This document shows positions 62,796 to 64,000 of a stretch of 64,000 nucleotides of DNA, piece after piece (positions within the stretch are counted from its first letter, which is position 1; each line of letters opens with the position of its first letter). The DNA is taken from assembly GCF_900109295.1 (NCBI RefSeq), contig NZ_FOIZ01000002.1, positions 1,109,809 to 1,173,808 on the forward strand, in the 5' to 3' direction. The notes beneath the pieces were generated by a model. That model worked only from the letters and a program-made list of their open reading frames with translations. It ran no database searches and was not told where the DNA came from. Source of the stretch: Cognatiyoonia koreensis (GTDB lineage Bacteria > Pseudomonadota > Alphaproteobacteria > Rhodobacterales > Rhodobacteraceae). The position numbers and the translations under genes were made by a program.

Positions 62796-63971
62796 ATGGC
62801 TAAGGCAAAGTTTGAACGTAACAAACCCCACGTTAACATTGGCACGATTGGCCACGTTGACCACGGCAAGACGACGCTGACGGCGGCGATCACGAAGTAC
62901 TTCGGTGACTTCCAGGCCTATGACCAGATCGACGGCGCGCCCGAAGAGAAGGCCCGCGGCATCACGATCTCGACGGCGCACGTGGAATACGAGACAGAGT
63001 CGCGCCACTACGCGCACGTCGACTGCCCCGGCCACGCCGACTATGTGAAGAACATGATCACGGGTGCGGCGCAGATGGACGGCGCGATCCTGGTTGTGAA
63101 CGCAGCCGACGGCCCGATGCCACAAACGCGCGAGCACATTCTGCTCGGCCGTCAGGTGGGCATTCCGTACATGGTTGTCTACATGAACAAGGTTGATCAG
63201 GTCGACGACGCCGAACTGCTCGAACTGGTCGAGATGGAGATCCGCGAACTGCTGTCGTCCTACGAGTATCCCGGCGACGACATCCCCGTGATCCCCGGTT
63301 CCGCGCTTGCAGCCATGGAAGGCCGCGACGAGGAAATCGGCGAGCAGTCGATCCGCAAGCTGATGGAAGCTGTCGACACGTACATCCCGACACCTGCGCG
63401 TGCGGTTGACCTGCCGTTCCTGATGCCGATCGAGGACGTGTTCTCGATCTCGGGTCGTGGTACGGTTGTGACCGGCCGTGTGGAGCGTGGCGTGATCAAC
63501 GTCGGCGACGAGATCGAGATCGTGGGCATCCGCGACACCACCAAGACGACCTGCACAGGCGTCGAGATGTTCCGCAAGCTGCTGGATTCCGGCGAAGCTG
63601 GCGACAACATCGGTGCGCTGCTGCGCGGTGTTGACCGTGAAGGCGTCGAGCGTGGCCAGATTCTGTGCAAGCCGGGTTCGGTGAAGCCGCACACGAAGTT
63701 CGAGGCAGAAGCCTATATCCTGACCAAGGACGAAGGCGGCCGTCACACGCCATTCTTCGCGAACTACCGTCCGCAGTTCTACTTCCGCACGACCGACGTG
63801 ACGGGCACAGTGAACCTGCCGGAAGGCACCGAGATGGTGATGCCGGGCGACAACCTGAAGTTCAACGTCGAACTGATCGCACCGATCGCGATGGAAGACG
63901 GCCTGCGGTTCGCAATCCGCGAAGGTGGGCGGACAGTCGGCGCTGGCGTTGTGTCAAAGATTATCGAGTAA
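62796..63971 (+). CDS. tuf: Elongation factor Tu
   Basis: This 391-residue translation GTPase has G1 (GHVDHGKTT in [20 protein letters not shown]), the switch I RGITIST, G3 [13 protein letters not shown], and G4 [12 protein letters not shown]. Domain 2 follows ([20 protein letters not shown]), then domain 3 to the terminal [11 protein letters not shown]. It delivers aminoacyl-tRNA to the ribosome. It lies outside the str operon context (no rpsG or fusA upstream), so it is probably one of two tuf copies. A TTGATT...TACATC pair about 80 bp upstream could be the promoter. Confidence 0.98.
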   Translation: MAKAKFERNKPHVNIGTIGHVDHGKTTLTAAITKYFGDFQAYDQIDGAPEEKARGITISTAHVEYETESRHYAHVDCPGHADYVKNMITGAAQMDGAILVVNAADGPMPQTREHILLGRQVGIPYMVVYMNKVDQVDDAELLELVEMEIRELLSSYEYPGDDIPVIPGSALAAMEGRDEEIGEQSIRKLMEAVDTYIPTPARAVDLPFLMPIEDVFSISGRGTVVTGRVERGVINVGDEIEIVGIRDTTKTTCTGVEMFRKLLDSGEAGDNIGALLRGVDREGVERGQILCKPGSVKPHTKFEAEAYILTKDEGGRHTPFFANYRPQFYFRTTDVTGTVNLPEGTEMVMPGDNLKFNVELIAPIAMEDGLRFAIREGGRTVGAGVVSKIIE

Positions 63972-63990
63972 CTTCGCCCAGGCGAAGTTA
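63969..63990 (+). other. Inverted repeat over the tuf stop codon
   Basis: TAACTTCGCC (63969-63978) and GGCGAAGTTA (63981-63990) are perfect reverse complements with a 2-nt centre, starting with the tuf TAA itself. No U-run is seen before the window ends. It could be part of a terminator or an RNA processing hairpin before downstream genes. Confidence 0.5.
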
Positions 63991-64000
63991 CCGGTGGGTG

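Noticed and set aside
62766..63746. Antisense ORF of 326 codons in tuf
   Set aside because: Strong codon bias of tuf keeps the reverse frame open; it has no start signal or domain.

Overview
The window is a gene-dense, GC-rich stretch of an alphaproteobacterial chromosome, most likely from the Roseobacter group of Rhodobacterales. Evidence for this is the pairing of PhyR with an EcfG-type sigma factor, the pckA-chvI-chvG-hprK-rapZ-EIIA-HPr block, the DUF1244/N-formylglutamate amidohydrolase/pyruvate kinase neighbourhood, DUF1491, DUF2585, DUF6473 and COQ9 proteins, and a GcvT-type FAD oxidoreductase. I see no rRNA or tRNA gene, insertion sequence, prophage or CRISPR array. Almost everything is core or clade-typical chromosome.

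Layout. 1-3.5 kb: the 5' part of an aspartate dehydrogenase gene, a dimethylglycine/sarcosine dehydrogenase-like flavoprotein and a TetR regulator. 3.5-6.1 kb: a tight three-gene operon of an NrtR-like Nudix regulator, an SPFH protein and a divergent NAD-kinase-like protein, preceded by a perfect 12-bp inverted repeat. This is the least described unit in the window. 6.2-10 kb: a 49-residue ORF, DUF1244, N-formylglutamate amidohydrolase, pyk, rpmI and rplT. 10-18.5 kb: a GGDEF protein, pheS and pheT separated by small membrane proteins and an esterase, then mgsA, ytoQ and a GST. 18.6-25.8 kb: mscL, DUF2585, ecfG/phyR, alanine dehydrogenase with a divergent Lrp regulator, exoD, rpsU, coq9 and a quinone oxidoreductase. 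25.8-32 kb: a long minus-strand run (nucleoside hydrolase, rnhA, methyltransferase, DUF3429, HAD phosphatase, DUF1905, ispH, a LuxR solo and a NYN protein).

32-42.5 kb: a plus-strand core run with folK, rpoZ, rsh (ppGpp), DUF2062, pdxJ, two related secreted proteins flanking a Dabb protein, acpS, lepB, rnc, era, DUF1491 and recO. Many of its genes overlap by 4 bp. 42.5-46.3 kb: a META lipoprotein, a reductase, an acyl-CoA dehydrogenase and a DUF3859 protein. 46.4-53.7 kb: pckA diverges from the ChvI/ChvG system, which runs into the regulatory PTS (HprK, RapZ, EIIA, HPr) and an acyltransferase. 53.7-59.7 kb: 3-hydroxybutyryl-CoA dehydrogenase, DUF6473, etfA/etfB, an ATP:cob(I)alamin adenosyltransferase, a HIG1-like membrane protein, an SDR and an SH3 protein. 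59.8-64 kb: parC, a VOC protein and tuf.

Regulatory structure noted outside genes: GTTA-N4-TAAC-like sites upstream of pyk and tandem GTTAGCGCAAC sites upstream of pckA, consistent with one shared carbon-flux regulator; a 20-bp dyad just upstream of the luxR solo; a short interspersed repeat present three times; a three-unit 11-bp GTGCAC tandem repeat; and several hairpins. Where I chose a start codon other than the longest possible one, the reason is given in the entry.
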